This document shows positions 1 to 12,400 of a DNA stretch of 64,000 bases, one piece after another. The stretch is from contig NC_084475.1 in assembly GCF_027409185.1 (NCBI RefSeq), positions 16,202,130 through 16,266,129 on the forward strand, given 5' to 3'. The notes below the pieces were generated by a model, which was not told where the DNA came from, ran no database searches, and saw only the letters and a list, made by a program, of their open reading frames with translations. Numbering within the stretch: position 1 is the first letter of the stretch; each line of letters begins with the position of its first letter. The DNA comes from Cynocephalus volans. Its lineage: Eukaryota; Chordata; Mammalia; Dermoptera; Cynocephalidae. A program made the position numbers and the translations under genes.

Positions 1-1398
1 AGGTCTGAGGTTGGTCCTAGGAGGTGCTCACAGAGATGGCATGAGGTACGTACCAGCTGACTGGAGAGCATTCTGAGGGAATGTGCCAGCAAATTAGTGC
101 ACCATAGTTTAAAGAATTCCTTACCGATAGATTTGTATATCTGAAGTAGGTGCTGCCTTCGTCTCTTTTATAGAATCCGAACCCGTGGCGCGAGCGTCGC
201 CGTGCTCCCAGCACCGTACTCTCCCCAGTGCATCACGGGCTCAGCCCTCTTTTTTTGCTTAAACTACAAACATCACTGGAATATAATTTCACCAGTACCC
301 AAGTAGAATCAATTCCTAGAAGGAGGAATTGCCGAACCATAGGGTATGCGCATTTCTAATTTTGAGATTTGCTGGAATATTATGCAGCTATAAAAAAAAG
401 GGGGGGGGAAACTCTTTATGTATCATGAAATCTCCAAGTTAAACTAAGTGAAAAAGCAAAGTGAAGACTCAGGAGCTAGACAAGCTTCCACTTGTTCTAA
501 AAGGAAAAAATGAAATGAATTAGTTTTTCTCTGCATGGATAGTTCTGGAAAACACAGAAATGGGTAAACCGCACAGGAAAATTGGGTAGCTGAGGATCAG
601 GAATGGAAGGTTTTTATCTTGTGAATTTTGAACTACGTTAATGTGTTACCTGTTCAAAACATAAATATTTAAACACACACACACATTAATACCAAGGTCA
701 AATGTTCAGATCCTCAAACTGGCCAGCTGCCAAAATCCAAACAAAAACAACAACAAAAAAATCCACAAATATTGGGGCAATTGGGGATTTACAGGGTGTG
801 GTTGTGTTTATGAGTTCAAGGGGAACCACAAGCATTTGTTTAAACCAGTTCAAGGTGTACATTTATGTTTTATGCACTTTTTGGTAAATTATATTTCACA
901 ATGGAAAAGAACAAAAAAACTAACAAAACTCATTAAGTGCTTGCTGTGTTGCCATGGTGGGCCTGCTCCCAGCCTCCTGGAGCCCCCAGGACCAGGAAGA
1001 GGCCCAAACAGGTTCACTCTGCCCCACTGGGCAAGCAGTGAGGCGGGAGCCCCTCAGTCTGGCCCGGTGTGCCCGGCTGGCCTGGCTGGCAGCGACTCGC
1101 GGGCAGCACGGTTGCCCTGTCGGCGGCCTTTGTCTGCAGCTGCAGCGTCTCCTCTTTCCTGGGCGGCCTCTGCTCCATTGTTGGCCGAGGGGGTCAGGAC
1201 CCGCCCCACCTGCATTATTGATGCTGGTGCGTAAGGCGGAAGCCCCTGGGGGTAGATTGAGCCTGTAGCCCCCGCCAGAGCAGAGCTGCGGTGGCGGTGG
1301 CACGCTGCCGAGACAGCCGAGGGCGCCTGCAGGCATCCAGATCCCCGGGAAGGGGAGCCAGCCGGGGCGTCGGGAAGCCGGTCTTCTCTGGGCCGGCC
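1..1398. other. Upstream region of MYO15B
   Basis: No coding exon is recognised before the ATG at 1399. The left part is AT-rich and repeat-derived: a SINE-like fragment at about 165-238, then L1/HAL1-like sequence at about 371-680 and an (AC)n stretch near 675. From about 940 the base composition rises sharply to GC-rich, marking the approach to the CpG-rich first coding exon. In the MYO15B frame there are in-frame TGA stops at 1219-1221 and 1258-1260. The frame is open after that, and the first ATG is at 1399. Transcription start and any 5' non-coding exon cannot be placed by eye. Confidence 0.6.
165..238 (-). repeat. tRNA-derived SINE fragment, divergent subfamily
   Basis: On the minus strand it reads GGGCTGAGCCCGTGATGCAC through a B-box-like CGGGTTCGGATTC. 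Related to the window's tRNA-Ile SINE but with a different GC-rich anticodon-arm region (GCTGGGAGCACGGCGACGC). Left unit only. Confidence 0.55.
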
Positions 1399-3400
1399 AT
1401 GGGCAGGAGCAAGGGCAAAGTGCCCCAGCACCCGGCGAGACCCGGGAGGCCGGCGTCGGGGGAGCAGGGGTCCGGGTCGGCCAGCGCGGACGGCGCGCCC
1501 GGTCGGGAACGACGACCCGGCCGCGACAAGGCTCACCTGGCGAAACCAGACACGGAGCCCGACACCGACGGAGGCCAGGGGACCGCTGGTGGCCGCAGGG
1601 AGCTCACCGGTGAAGGGAATGGAGACGGCAGACGGCCAAGGGCTGGGTCGCCACTGGAGGCCCAGGAGAGACGCAGCACGCGGCGTCGGGGACGCGGGCC
1701 CAAGGAGAGCGGCGAGCCCGGGGACAGCCGTGGGGGGCCCCTGGGAGAGGAAAGCCTGCCCCGAGGAGAAGGGCGGACAGGCGAGCGCAGTCAACGCAGA
1801 AGAAAAGGAAAAGATCGGGGACCCTCAGCCCGAAGGAGCCGCCGACAGACCCGGAGCCTCGATGGGGACACATCGGGCGGGGACGGAGGCAGCTCCTGCC
1901 CGGACAGCGAAGCCCGCGCGGCCCAGGAGAGCGGTAGCCAGAGCGGCGGGACCCCGGAGCTGCGGCCCAAGCGGGAGCCAAGGGACACGGGCTCAGAAGA
2001 GACCCCAAGCGGCCTGGGGTCAGCGCCGGAGCCGGGCGAGCGCCCGAGCAGCGACGAGCCCCAGGCTGAGCCCCAGTGCTGGGAAGGGTCGTCGGCGGCG
2101 GGGCCCCAAAGAGCGACTGAGGACTCGGGGACAGACACAGACTCGAGTCCAGAGAGGGCCGGGCCTGGACGAGGCCCACGGGCAGCCCCGGGCACGGCGA
2201 GCCGGGACTCTGCAGCCCAAGAGGCCGAGGCGGGTGGAAAAGCCACGGCCTCCAGCTCGCTCACGAGCAGCCGCGCGCGCGTCCCCGGGGGCTCGACGGC
2301 TCCTCGGGACACCAGGCCGGCCCGGGAAGCGAGGGACAGCGGGGCGCAGCTGGAGGAGACACGGGGAGCCCGGCCTCAAACAGCCGAGGCCTCGACGGCC
2401 CGGGCGCGGCGCCGCCAGGTCGGAAAAGCGGCGGGGAAGGTGCAAATGGCGGCGGGCGAGAGCGAAGCGGGGGCCGGAGGGGCAGATGGGGGGGACCCAG
2501 CGCCTCTGGCCACCCTCGTGGAGTTCCGCGGGCCGCGAGTGAGGCCCCCGCCGGGTCGACCCCAGGCCGCGGGTCCCCGCCGCGCCGACCTCAAGGAGCG
2601 GCTCCTGCGCGTGCTGCGGGCACTGAGCTTTCTGCGGTGGCTGCGGCTGCTGCTCAGGTCACCCCCCGGCCAGGGGCGGGGGGAGGGCGAGGGGCGGGGC
2701 CGCGGAGGAGCCGGTGAGGGGCGGGGCCTCGGGAGAGCCGGAGAGGGGCGGGGCCTCGGGCCCGCGCTGCGGCGCCGTCTAGCGTTGCGCCTGGCGGGCT
2801 TAGCGCGGCTCGGAGGACGGCTGAGCGCCCCCCCTGGCGGCGGATGGAGCCCTCCGCAGGCCCTGAAAAGCTCGGTCCCCGACGACCTTCCCGACGAGGA
2901 GGACCCGACTCCAGATCCCAAGTTCGAGGTCGTGTTCCCCAGGATCCACAGGGCGGGGAGGGCGCCAAGCAGCCGGAGCTCAGCAGAAGTTTCCGCGGAC
3001 GCCGCCACCGGGGAGGGCTGCATTTGGCCTCGTGCAGGGGTTGCGGGGGACAGTGAGGGGCACAGGGCGAGTGGGGAAGAGGTGGCCAGGCCCTGCCGCG
3101 GCTCCCTCGCTCCTACTCCTGCTGACGGGTCCCCACTCGACGAGAGCGACTCCAGCAGCGAAGCGGAGCCAGGGACTTTGGAAGCCGAGACCCCGGTGCA
3201 CTGGGCTCAGGGCTCCGGCCCCCGCGAGGACCGTGCACTTGGCACCGACGTGCTGCTCCCCCGACTCACCTTGGAGACCCGCCTGCCGGGGGAGAGGAGC
3301 CCGGGCCCTTGCGGGTCCTCGAGGGAGCGGTGGGAGCCCGAGGATGAGGCCGAGGCTGCGCTGGAGAGGGACCTGGACCTCAGCCTCGGGCCGGGCCTGG
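1270..3400. promoter_or_regulatory. CpG-rich region over MYO15B first coding exon
   Basis: About 2 kb of dense CpG with several GGGGCGGGG GC-box-like motifs around 2675-2760. It overlaps the large first coding exon. Whether it is a promoter island or only a GC-rich exon cannot be separated from sequence alone. CpG density looks much higher than anywhere else in the window. Confidence 0.45.
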
Positions 3401-3479
3401 AGGTGCCGTCCTTCCCTGGTGCTGAGGGCAGGAGTCTCGGAGAAGGCCTGGAAGACACCGAGGACCTGGCCCGACTGCG
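1399..3479 (+). other. MYO15B exon 1: disordered N-terminal extension
   Basis: One 2,081-nt coding exon with donor gtgagt at 3480. It encodes about 693 residues rich in Arg, Gly, Pro, Glu and Ser with almost no hydrophobic core, so probably disordered. MYO15A likewise has a large N-terminal extension encoded in one giant exon. Two features stand out: a Leu/Arg segment at residues 397-421 that could form an amphipathic helix, and a near-perfect 9-residue (27-bp) duplication, GEGRGLGRA then GEGRGLGPA, at 2713-2766. The end ([11 protein letters not shown]) leads directly into the motor, matching the acidic start of the MYO15A head. Other long ORFs on both strands here are by-products of high GC. 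Confidence 0.85.
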
Positions 3480-6400
3480 GTGAGTGGGATTGGTTCCAAA
3501 TCTGCCGTCCCTGGCTCACAGCTCCTCATATCCCATCCTACCCCCATCTCGATAAATTGTATAGACCCTTATTGAGTCCTGAGAAGGGATTTTGCCCTGC
3601 TAAAGGTCTGGCTGGAAGGGGCAAGTGAGGGAGGAAAGTCAGGTGCCACTTCCCCAGGACTCCCTGTTGTCACTGGCACAAAGCTTTGCTCTGGGTCTGC
3701 GCCTGGTGCTGTTAGTTGCTCCCCCCTCCCCCGCCCCCATGGAATGGTAACTTACTTAACAGCCCAGTCCCTATTTTATAGATAAGGCTCTAAGAGGTTG
3801 AATGACTTGCTTGAGGTGTCCCCACAGCTGGTGGCAGAGCTACTTCCTCCTTCACGCCAAACTCCTGTCCCCTCCACCCTGCTGTCCCCACAGGCTGGTG
3901 TGTGACAGCTCTGTGCTGCTGTGCCTCAAGAGGAGGTTCCACCTGGGCCGCATCTACGTATGTGGGGCCACAGGGAGGGGATGACAGGCTGGGATTCCCT
4001 TTCCCCTGGGGACAGAGGGCTCCCCAGTACCCCTGGAGTATCCCCTTCCTCTCCCTCCCTGGGCCAGGTGGTGAACTCTCTCTGGGGACCTGCGGGGTGG
4101 GGGACCACAGAGCCCCACTCCATTCGCATTCCTCCTGCTGCCTCCTTGTTCTGATGGGAGCTTCTGCTTTCCTCCCCAGACCTTTGGGGGGCCCCTGATG
4201 CTCGCTCTGAACCCCCACAAGCCCCTGCCTCTCTTCTCACCTGAGGTCCTGGCCAGCTACCACCCCAGGAAGGCCCAAAACACCAGCCCGTATGTGACTT
4301 TGCCCCATTGACCTCTGCTCACTCCCCCAGCATGTCCCATTGACTATACATAGGAGGGCCCCTGTTTTAGTCCATTTGTGTTGCTATAACAAATACCTGA
4401 GACTGGGTAATTTAAAAGGAAAAGAGGTTTATTTGGCTTATGATTCTGGGACAGCTGCATCTGGCACGGGCCTCAGGCTGCTTCTACTCATGGCGGAAAG
4501 TGTCAGGCAGCTGGCGGGTACAGGCAGATCACATGGTGAGAGGAAGCAAGAGAGAGGAAGTGAGAGAGAGAGAGAGAAGGTGCCAGGGTCTTTTTAAGCA
4601 GTGAGCTCTCTTGGGAACTAATAGAGCGAGAACTCACTCAGGAATCCCCCCTCCCCCAGGGAGAGCATTAACCCATTCATGAGGGATCCGCCCCCATGAT
4701 TCAATCAGTTTCCAACACTGCCACATTGGGGATCAAATTTCCACATGAGTTTTGGAGGTGACAACACATCCAAACTCCATCAGCCCCAGATGTCCATCTC
4801 TGGCAACCTTCTCATCTTCCCCACCCTCCTTCCCAGACACATCTTTGCCATTGTGGCATCAGCTTATAGCCTGTCTCAGAGCACTGGGCAGGACCCCTGC
4901 ATCCTCCTGGGGTGAGTCCTGGCTGCCCTGCTCCACTGAACCCACAGGCCATGCTGAGGACCAGTGGGTGGGGATGTGAGCTTTGCATTTGGAACTCTTT
5001 GGTACCCTGCTGGGTGGCAGCTCTCGACTTCTTCAGGGCCATACTCTTGCCTGAAGTCATCATCGCATGTGCCCCTTTAATGTGGCATCTGGGGACTTTT
5101 TTTCTGTTTGCTTTCCATGCCCCGCCTCTATCTTTCTACATTTCTGAGGGTCTCCCTCAGGGTAGGTGTCACTGTCAGGTGGTACACCCCCACTTCTCTG
5201 GCTCCTATACACCCCTTCCTGGAGACCTACCAGCCTCCATCCCCATCCTTAGTCCCTCCCTCCTGCAGTGGGCACAGTGGCTCAGGGAAGACAGAAGCTG
5301 CCAAGAAGATCATACAGTTCCTAAGCAGCCTGGAGCAGGAGCAGACACAGGACAGAGGATGTCAGGTGAGGGCAGGCTGGAGGCTCCTCGTGAACCGGCT
5401 GGGCTCCCTGTCTCCCTCCAGGGAGTAGCTGGCCATTTCCCAGGGATCCGAGAGGGACCGTTCTTCTCTTTTGGGCCAGGAAGAGGGTGGTCTTCAGGCC
5501 TCTGGCTTCTCCTGGGGTTAGCCCCAGGCATGGCTACCGTGGGGACAGTGTGAGGTCCCCTCTATGGACCCAGCAGGCATAGAGTACCCTCAGCTGGAAT
5601 GCCTGATTGGTGGGTACCACTGCTGTCCCAGGGATACTCGAATGTCCCCCCCATACAGCTGGATAATGTGCTGCCCGTGCTTAGCAGCTTTGGCCACGCC
5701 AAGACCATCCTCAATGCCAACGCCAGCCGCTTCGGCCAGGTCTTCTGCTTCTGGCTGCAGCAGTGAGTGACAGGGGGTCCAGGTGGGCACAGGGGGCACC
5801 CATGATCTCTTACTGGGAAACTGAGGCTGCTGCCCTTGAGTCCAGCCCCTGGTGCGGCTCATTCTGAGCAGAGTTCCCACCCTATCTCCTGTGCCCACAG
5901 AGGGGTCATTGTGGGAGCCTCTGTGTCACATTATCTACTTGAGACCTCAAGGGTGGTGTTTCAGGTAAGAGCCATCCTGCTGCCCACCCCTTTTCAGCCC
6001 CCAGAGTGGGAAAGAGGGAGGGAACCACTGTAGGGGGCTGTGGCCCCTAAGCCCCCAGGCCACTGCTTCCCCTAAGCCAGTCCCTCTCCCTAAGGCCCAG
6101 TCCGAACGGAGCTTCCATATTTTTTATGAGTTGCTGGCAGGGCTCGACCCCATGGAGCAGGAGCAGCTGTCTCTGCAGGGACCAGAGACCTACTTCTACC
6201 TCAACCAGGTGGGGGCAAAGCCCTCGAGGTACCTGGGGGAGAGGGTCTGTCCAAAGAAGGGTCTCAGCCAGGGGTCTGAGGAGGAGCAGAGTAGGGGGAG
6301 GCTATGGGCAGCCAGGGCCTGCCCACTCCATCTGCTGTGCTCTGCAGGGCCGGGCCTGCAGACTGCAGGGTAAGGACGATGCCCAGGACTTCACACTGCT

Positions 6401-9400
6401 GGTGCAGGCCCTGCAGATGCTGGGCTTGGGCCCCGAGGAGTTGACCACAGTGTGGGCCGTGTTGGCCGCCATCCTGCAGCTGGGCAACATCTGCTTCTGC
6501 CCTTCCGAGGTGGGCTCCCCTGTGGGTAGGGGCCAGCGATGGCTCATTTGCTTAATCAGGGTGATGGTCATGATGCCAAACCCTTGTGTGTGGGAGCACA
6601 AAGCCCTGGGCTGCCCTGGAAAGCAGGCAGATCCCCATTGTAGAGGTGAGAAAACTGATACCTGGAGCTTCTATATCTGTCCCAATGCCTGTTCCCCTAA
6701 GCCGCCAGCACTGAGAACACCTGGCATTTGCTGAGCAGCTACTCTGTGCCTAGCACTGTGTAAATCACTTTACATGTCTTTTCTTTTTTTTTTTTTTTTT
6801 TTCAAAAAGATGACCGGTAAGGGGATCTTAACCCTTGACTTGGTGTTGTGAGCACCACGCTCAGCCAGTGAGCGAACCGGCCATCCGTATATGGGATCCG
6901 AACCCGGGGCCTTGGTGTTCTCAGCACCACACTCTCCCGAGTGAGCCACGGGCCGGCCCTACATGTGTTTTCTGATTGAGCTCTCATGACAACACTATAA
7001 CATGAGGGTTATTATTGTCTCCCCTTCATCAATAAGGCAGTGGAGGCTCAGGGCAGGAGGGAGACTTGCCAGAGCCATCCGGCTAGGAAAGAAGCCAAGC
7101 AGGACTCGGACTTGATCCCAGACCCAGAGCTTGGCTCGTAATGGCCCAGATCTCCCAGGTGCTGTCATCCCCTTGGGTGACAGGGCAGCTTGCCGGACAG
7201 TGACCTGCCCCCTCCCTGGGGGACGTGTCCATTCCACCAGTGCTCTCCCTATCCCTCCCTTCTCTGTCCAGTGGGAGTCCAAGGAGGTGGCTGCTGTATC
7301 CAGCTGGGTTGAGATCCACACAGCAGCTCGGCTGCTGAAGGTACCACCAGAGCGCTTGGAGGGAGCTGTCACCAGGAGGGTCCTGGTGAGCCCACGGGTC
7401 CTTGGGAGGCAGAGGCCCACCCTGGACCACCTGCAGGCTGGGTGAGTGCCCGTGTGGGCCACGGGCCTGATGTGCCACATGCCTCTCCTCTGCCCTCCAG
7501 GAGACACCCTATGGCCGGGTCTTGCGATCCCTGCCCGTGGAAAGTGCCATTGATGCCAGGTGGCCCTGGTGACAGGAGAGAGCCAGGGATGGGCCTGGTG
7601 ATCTGCTCCACGTGGCTCACTCACCATACCCACAGGGATGCCCTGGCCAAGGCTCTCTACTCACAACTCTTCAACTGGCTTCTAAGGAGGACCAACGCGC
7701 ATCTGGCACCACCTGAGGAGGGAGACAGCGTGGGCACCATCACTGTGGCTGATGTCTACGGCTTTGAGGTCACCCCTTGGAGTGGGGCCCAGGACATGGG
7801 GTGCCCATCTGCTCCTGGTGTATTTCTGGAGATCCCAGCAGCTCCAGCTGTTGGGCACTTACAAAATGCTAGCCTGACTGGCAACGTGCCTTCGGTGGCC
7901 CCTTCTGCACTGGGTGACTGTGGGCTGAGCTGTGCTGGGGGGTGGGGGTGCAGAGATGGACAGAAAGCAGGCCTAGAGTCTAGCTGAGGAGCCAGGCTGA
8001 CAGTGAACTTGGGTTCTCTCTTCCAGTTCTCCCCCGGCCCCCACAGCCCCAAGCTATGGAAAGGATGTTCCTGCCACATGCCGTGTTTACTTCCGGGCAG
8101 GGCCTCTGCTTCTTTCTCTGGGTCTGGGCTGGACAGCCTTGGGCCCCGAGCCCTCCTGGCTTCTTTCTGGGAGAGGTTGGAGCCCACTACAAGCTAAGCA
8201 TGAGCCCGTGCTGTCGTCCCGCTGGGAGGCATTGCTTAGCACGGCAGGTGACAGCAGGGGCCCTGGAAGCTCCAAAGCTGCCACTCACTAGCTGTGCAGC
8301 CTTCAGCAAGTTCATTAACCTCTCTGAGGTCCAGCATTCCCATCTGTGAAGGAGGGATCATAACAGGATCTACCTCGTGGGTTGCGAAGGTTTAAAGGAG
8401 ATGGTCCATGAGAGCGCCGTGTGCTCCATAGGTGCGGCCATTCTGCCCTGCTCTGACCAGTCCTGAAATTGCCTCTGGAGAGTTCTGTCTGGTTGGCCTT
8501 GTGGAAACTCACAGAGGCCCCAGGATGGGCCCACCCACAGCCTCACCTCCCACACACCAAGAGGGGAGGGAAGGAGAGTCCCCCAAATCTCCCTGAGTTG
8601 TCACGAGCTGTGCACCCCTTTCCAGAAAATCCTGCCTCCTTAGGGCAACGAGAAGGGGGTGGAGGGAGAGGAGGTGGTCTCCTCTTTCTGTCCCTGGATG
8701 GGCACTGTCCACTGCCCCTGCTCTTTCCTGCTTTGCACAGTGTGTCCTTGGTGACCATCCCCTCCCTGAGGAGGGTGGTGACTGTGGCGTGTGTGTGCAC
8801 GCACTTGTGTGTGTCTTTTGCATGGTGTGCAGAGCATACGCAGTGGCTCTGCCGGGCAGTAAGTAGAGTGCTGGGGCAGCACAGAGGAAAGTGCTGTAGC
8901 CCTTACAGGAGAAATGCTGGAAGACTTCTTGGAGGTGGCCACTAGAGCTCTGCTTATGAGGAAGTGGAATTCTGATAGCCAGTGAGCTAGATAGTAGGAA
9001 CAGGAACCTTCCAGACCACAGGATGGTCATCGCCAGAGGCCCAAAGGCTCACAGTAGTGCTGAAGCAGAGGGCAGGGATATGGGTGGCTAGAGGGAGGCC
9101 TGACGTCTGGCCGGGGCAGGGCTGAGGCAGCCCCCATGCTGTGCCAGGGCCTTTGGACTTGACCCTATTGGCTGCAGCCTTAGCCCTGGGGCAGCACTCC
9201 TCTGTGTGCCCTGGAGAGAATGGGGGCAGCCCTTATGGGAGGGGGATGAGGGCACAGGCTTGTGTGCTGACCCCACCTGCCCTGTGCCCCTGCCTCGTGT
9301 GTGTGCCCACCTCACCGGCCACGTGCCCCCCCCAGGCGCTGCGGGTGAATGGCCTGGAGCAACTGTGCAACAACCTCGCCAGCGAGCGCCTGCAGCTCTT

Positions 9401-12400
9401 CTCCAGCCAGCTGCTGCTGGCCCAGGAGCAGGTACAGGAAGCTGGCATGTACATGGCAGGGGACACCCCTGCATTGCAGAGCAGAGGCCATCCTTGGTAA
9501 AGAGAGTAGTGACCTGAGAGCTATGCCCTGAAGCCCCCTTTCCATGGGGCATCTCAGTCCTTCTGAGCCTCAGTTTACTCATCTGTAAAATGGGAGGGTC
9601 ATCCCTCCTGCAGCCCAGTGAGGTTCCCCACGAGCATGGACAGGTTCTGTAAATGGTCAAATGTTGGCTGTTCCCAGGAGGAGTGTCAGCGGGAGTTGCT
9701 GCCCTGGGTGCCTGTCCCCCCATCTCCAAGGGAGTCCTGCCTAGACCTCCTGGTAGACCAGCCCCACAGTCTCCTGAGGATCCTGGATGCCCAGACATGG
9801 CTGTCCCAGGTGAGGACCAGGGGCAGTGACCTCCAGTGTCAAGGACAAAGAGTAGGGGCCTTGAGCAGTAAGGCCAGTGCCAGCAAGGTCTCCCAGGGGG
9901 GCAACAAGGTTATGGGGTCCCAGGACCCTGCCTGCAGCCCATTGGCACAGCCTGGGAAGGCAGTGGCCAAGGGGAAGAGCCCCAGGCTCTCACAGAGCTG
10001 GGTTCAAATCCTGTCTCTGGTGAGCTTGAGCAAGATACCTGGCCTCTGAGGTTCCTCTAGTCCTTGCCGCAGAAGGGCATAGTGCCCGATGGGCAGAGCC
10101 GTGGGGACTGCGTGAGGCTCACAAAGGGCTTGTGCGAGTGCCTTCTGATTGTGGCCAAGAGCCACTCGGGCCTCTGACCAGTAGGGGACATACCTCAGGG
10201 CCATGGTGCATTCATTCCACAAATACTTCTTGACCTCCTTCTACCCGTCCCTACCTGAATAGCTCCCCGTTACTCCTCAGCCTCATCCCTACTTTAGGTT
10301 TTACCCACATCCATGTGCAATTAGTGTGTATTTATTGACTTGCTCTTTCTTCTGTACTAGGCAGAGCTCCTGGGTCCTTGTCTGAAAGGTTCAATCAAGC
10401 TCTGTCTGCAGCACATGTTTAAGAGTTCACTAAAGAATGAAAGAGAGAAAGAGAAAGAAAGAATATGTGTGCCAGGGATCTCTGTAGTAGAAATAAAAGG
10501 TGAACAAAAATAGACCCAGTCTCTCCCCTCAGAGCCTGCAGTACAGCTGAAGAGAAATGTTAATTTAAGAAAAAACAAAAGCCGGGGTCAGCCTGTGGCT
10601 CACTCGGGAGAGTGCGGTGCTGATATCACCAAGGCCACGGGTTTGGATCCCTATATAGGGATGGCCGGTTGGCTCACTGGGTGAGTGTGCTGCTGACAAC
10701 ACCAAGTCAAGGGTTAAGATCCCCTTACCGGTCATCTTTTAAAAAAAAAAAAAAGAAAAAGAAAAAACAAAAGCCAAAGTCAAAAACGCAGAATCAAATG
10801 TAAAATCACACCTGTGTGGCTCTGTGGGTAGGTACGTGGGGCCAGGAGTGTGTGTTCAGGGCTTGGGTCTCCTCTGGGAACTGAGGTCAAAAGGTGGAGC
10901 AGGAGTTTCTATACAAGCTAAATATAACATGACCCTGAATATGAGTGACCCCCCATTTTCCCAATGAGAGGTTGAAAATGAAAGATGAAAAAAATAGTCA
11001 AACGTGATTATAGTAGTTCATTGGTCACTATAATTTTTTTTTTTTGGCCGCTGGCTGGTACTGGGATCTAAACTCTTGACCTTGTGTTATCAACACCACA
11101 CTCTAACCAAGTGAGCTAACCGACCATCTTGTAATACTAATATGATACATAAATATTCATATACAGTAAATATTGTTATATAATAACATTTCTTACATTA
11201 ATATCTAACTTATAATATTCATTTATTAACACTCTTACACATTTGAAATCTCTTACTAAATAAGACAGTGTTAATTCGTAAATGATTGTGTTTCCAGTTT
11301 ACATTTCATAAAGTTTTTTTATTTTTTTGGCATCTGACCCATATGGAGATCCCAACCCTTGATCTTAGTGTTATAACACCGGGTTCTAATCAACTGAGCG
11401 AACCAGCCAGCCCACATTTCATAAAGTTTTATTAGAACTTGCCACAGATGTCTTTGAAGTCCCAGGGCCACTTTTGGAATTACCCTGATCTTCCAGGGTT
11501 CATCAACATCACTTAGGTCAATTTGAAACAAACACTCTGTGAGCCTGAGAAGGTGCTGACCCTGGAATTGCTACCCCAAGGCTGGAGTTCCCATTACATA
11601 ACATGAAGGCAGGTTTTCCCTGCCCTTGTTGTTACATGTTCTTTTGCTCCATAAAATATCCTTTACCTGGGTTGCTTTTTGAAAGGGATCTTTGAAAGAC
11701 TTGTTTAGAGGCACCTGCAACTATGGGACTGTGCTCCCAGAAATGATTGCTAAGTCTGTCTTAGGGACTCCTGACCTCGGTTTCTTTTCTTTTTTTGGCA
11801 GCTGGCCAGCAAAGGGATTAGAACCCTTGACCTTGGCGTTATTAGCACCAAGCTCTCCCAAGTGAGCTAACCGGCCAGCCCTCCCACTTCTTTTAAATGA
11901 TTCTGTCAGGTGTCCTGCATAAGCTGCCAAATCTGGTACTGCCTGAGGTGGTTTCTGTGGTGTTTCTTTCCCAGATAGCACTTAGTTGTTCAAAGTAAAG
12001 TCACTGAGAAAGAGAGCGTGCATCCTTTGTGAGGACTCATGTATGGAGTGACTCTCCCTGTCCGAGGAAGAAGCCTTGGGGAACAAAACCAATGTGCTAG
12101 CTGGGTAGCTCGGTTGGTTAGAACGTGGTGCTGATAACCCCAAGGTCCAGGGTTTGATCCCTGAACCGGCCAGCCATCCCCCCCCCACCCCCCGAAACCC
12201 AAACCAAACCTGCCCTTATATTCAGGGTATGCGGCACTGGGGGACAGAGTCCAGTGCGAAGACCTGAGGGAAGCCATCTCTTCTCTCTCATCAGGCCACA
12301 GACCACACCTTCCTCCAGAAGTGCCACTACCACCATGGTGATCACCCAAGCTATGCCAAGCCCCAGCTGCCCCTGCCCATCTTCACAGTGCGGCACTACG

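Larger units (their letters stand above)
9810..12294. other. Large MYO15B intron 14
   Basis: 2.5 kb with no recognisable exon. Packed with SINEs: one dimer (10584-10758) and four monomers (11033, 11312, 11791, 12099), separated by AT-rich sequence. The splice from exon 14 (ends 9809) to exon 15 (starts 12295) keeps phase 0. Confidence 0.7.

Noticed and set aside
1054-2542. Long overlapping ORFs on both strands inside MYO15B exon 1 (for example 1589-2542 + and 1054-1794 -)
   Set aside because: The region is extremely GC-rich, so stops are rare in all frames. These peptides are low-complexity, resemble no family, and overlap the class XV frame that joins the motor in phase.
12099-12178. Possible functional tRNA-Ile gene
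   Set aside because: The cloverleaf-like sequence is diverged, has no clean acceptor stem, and lies among many related SINE monomers. Treated as a SINE.
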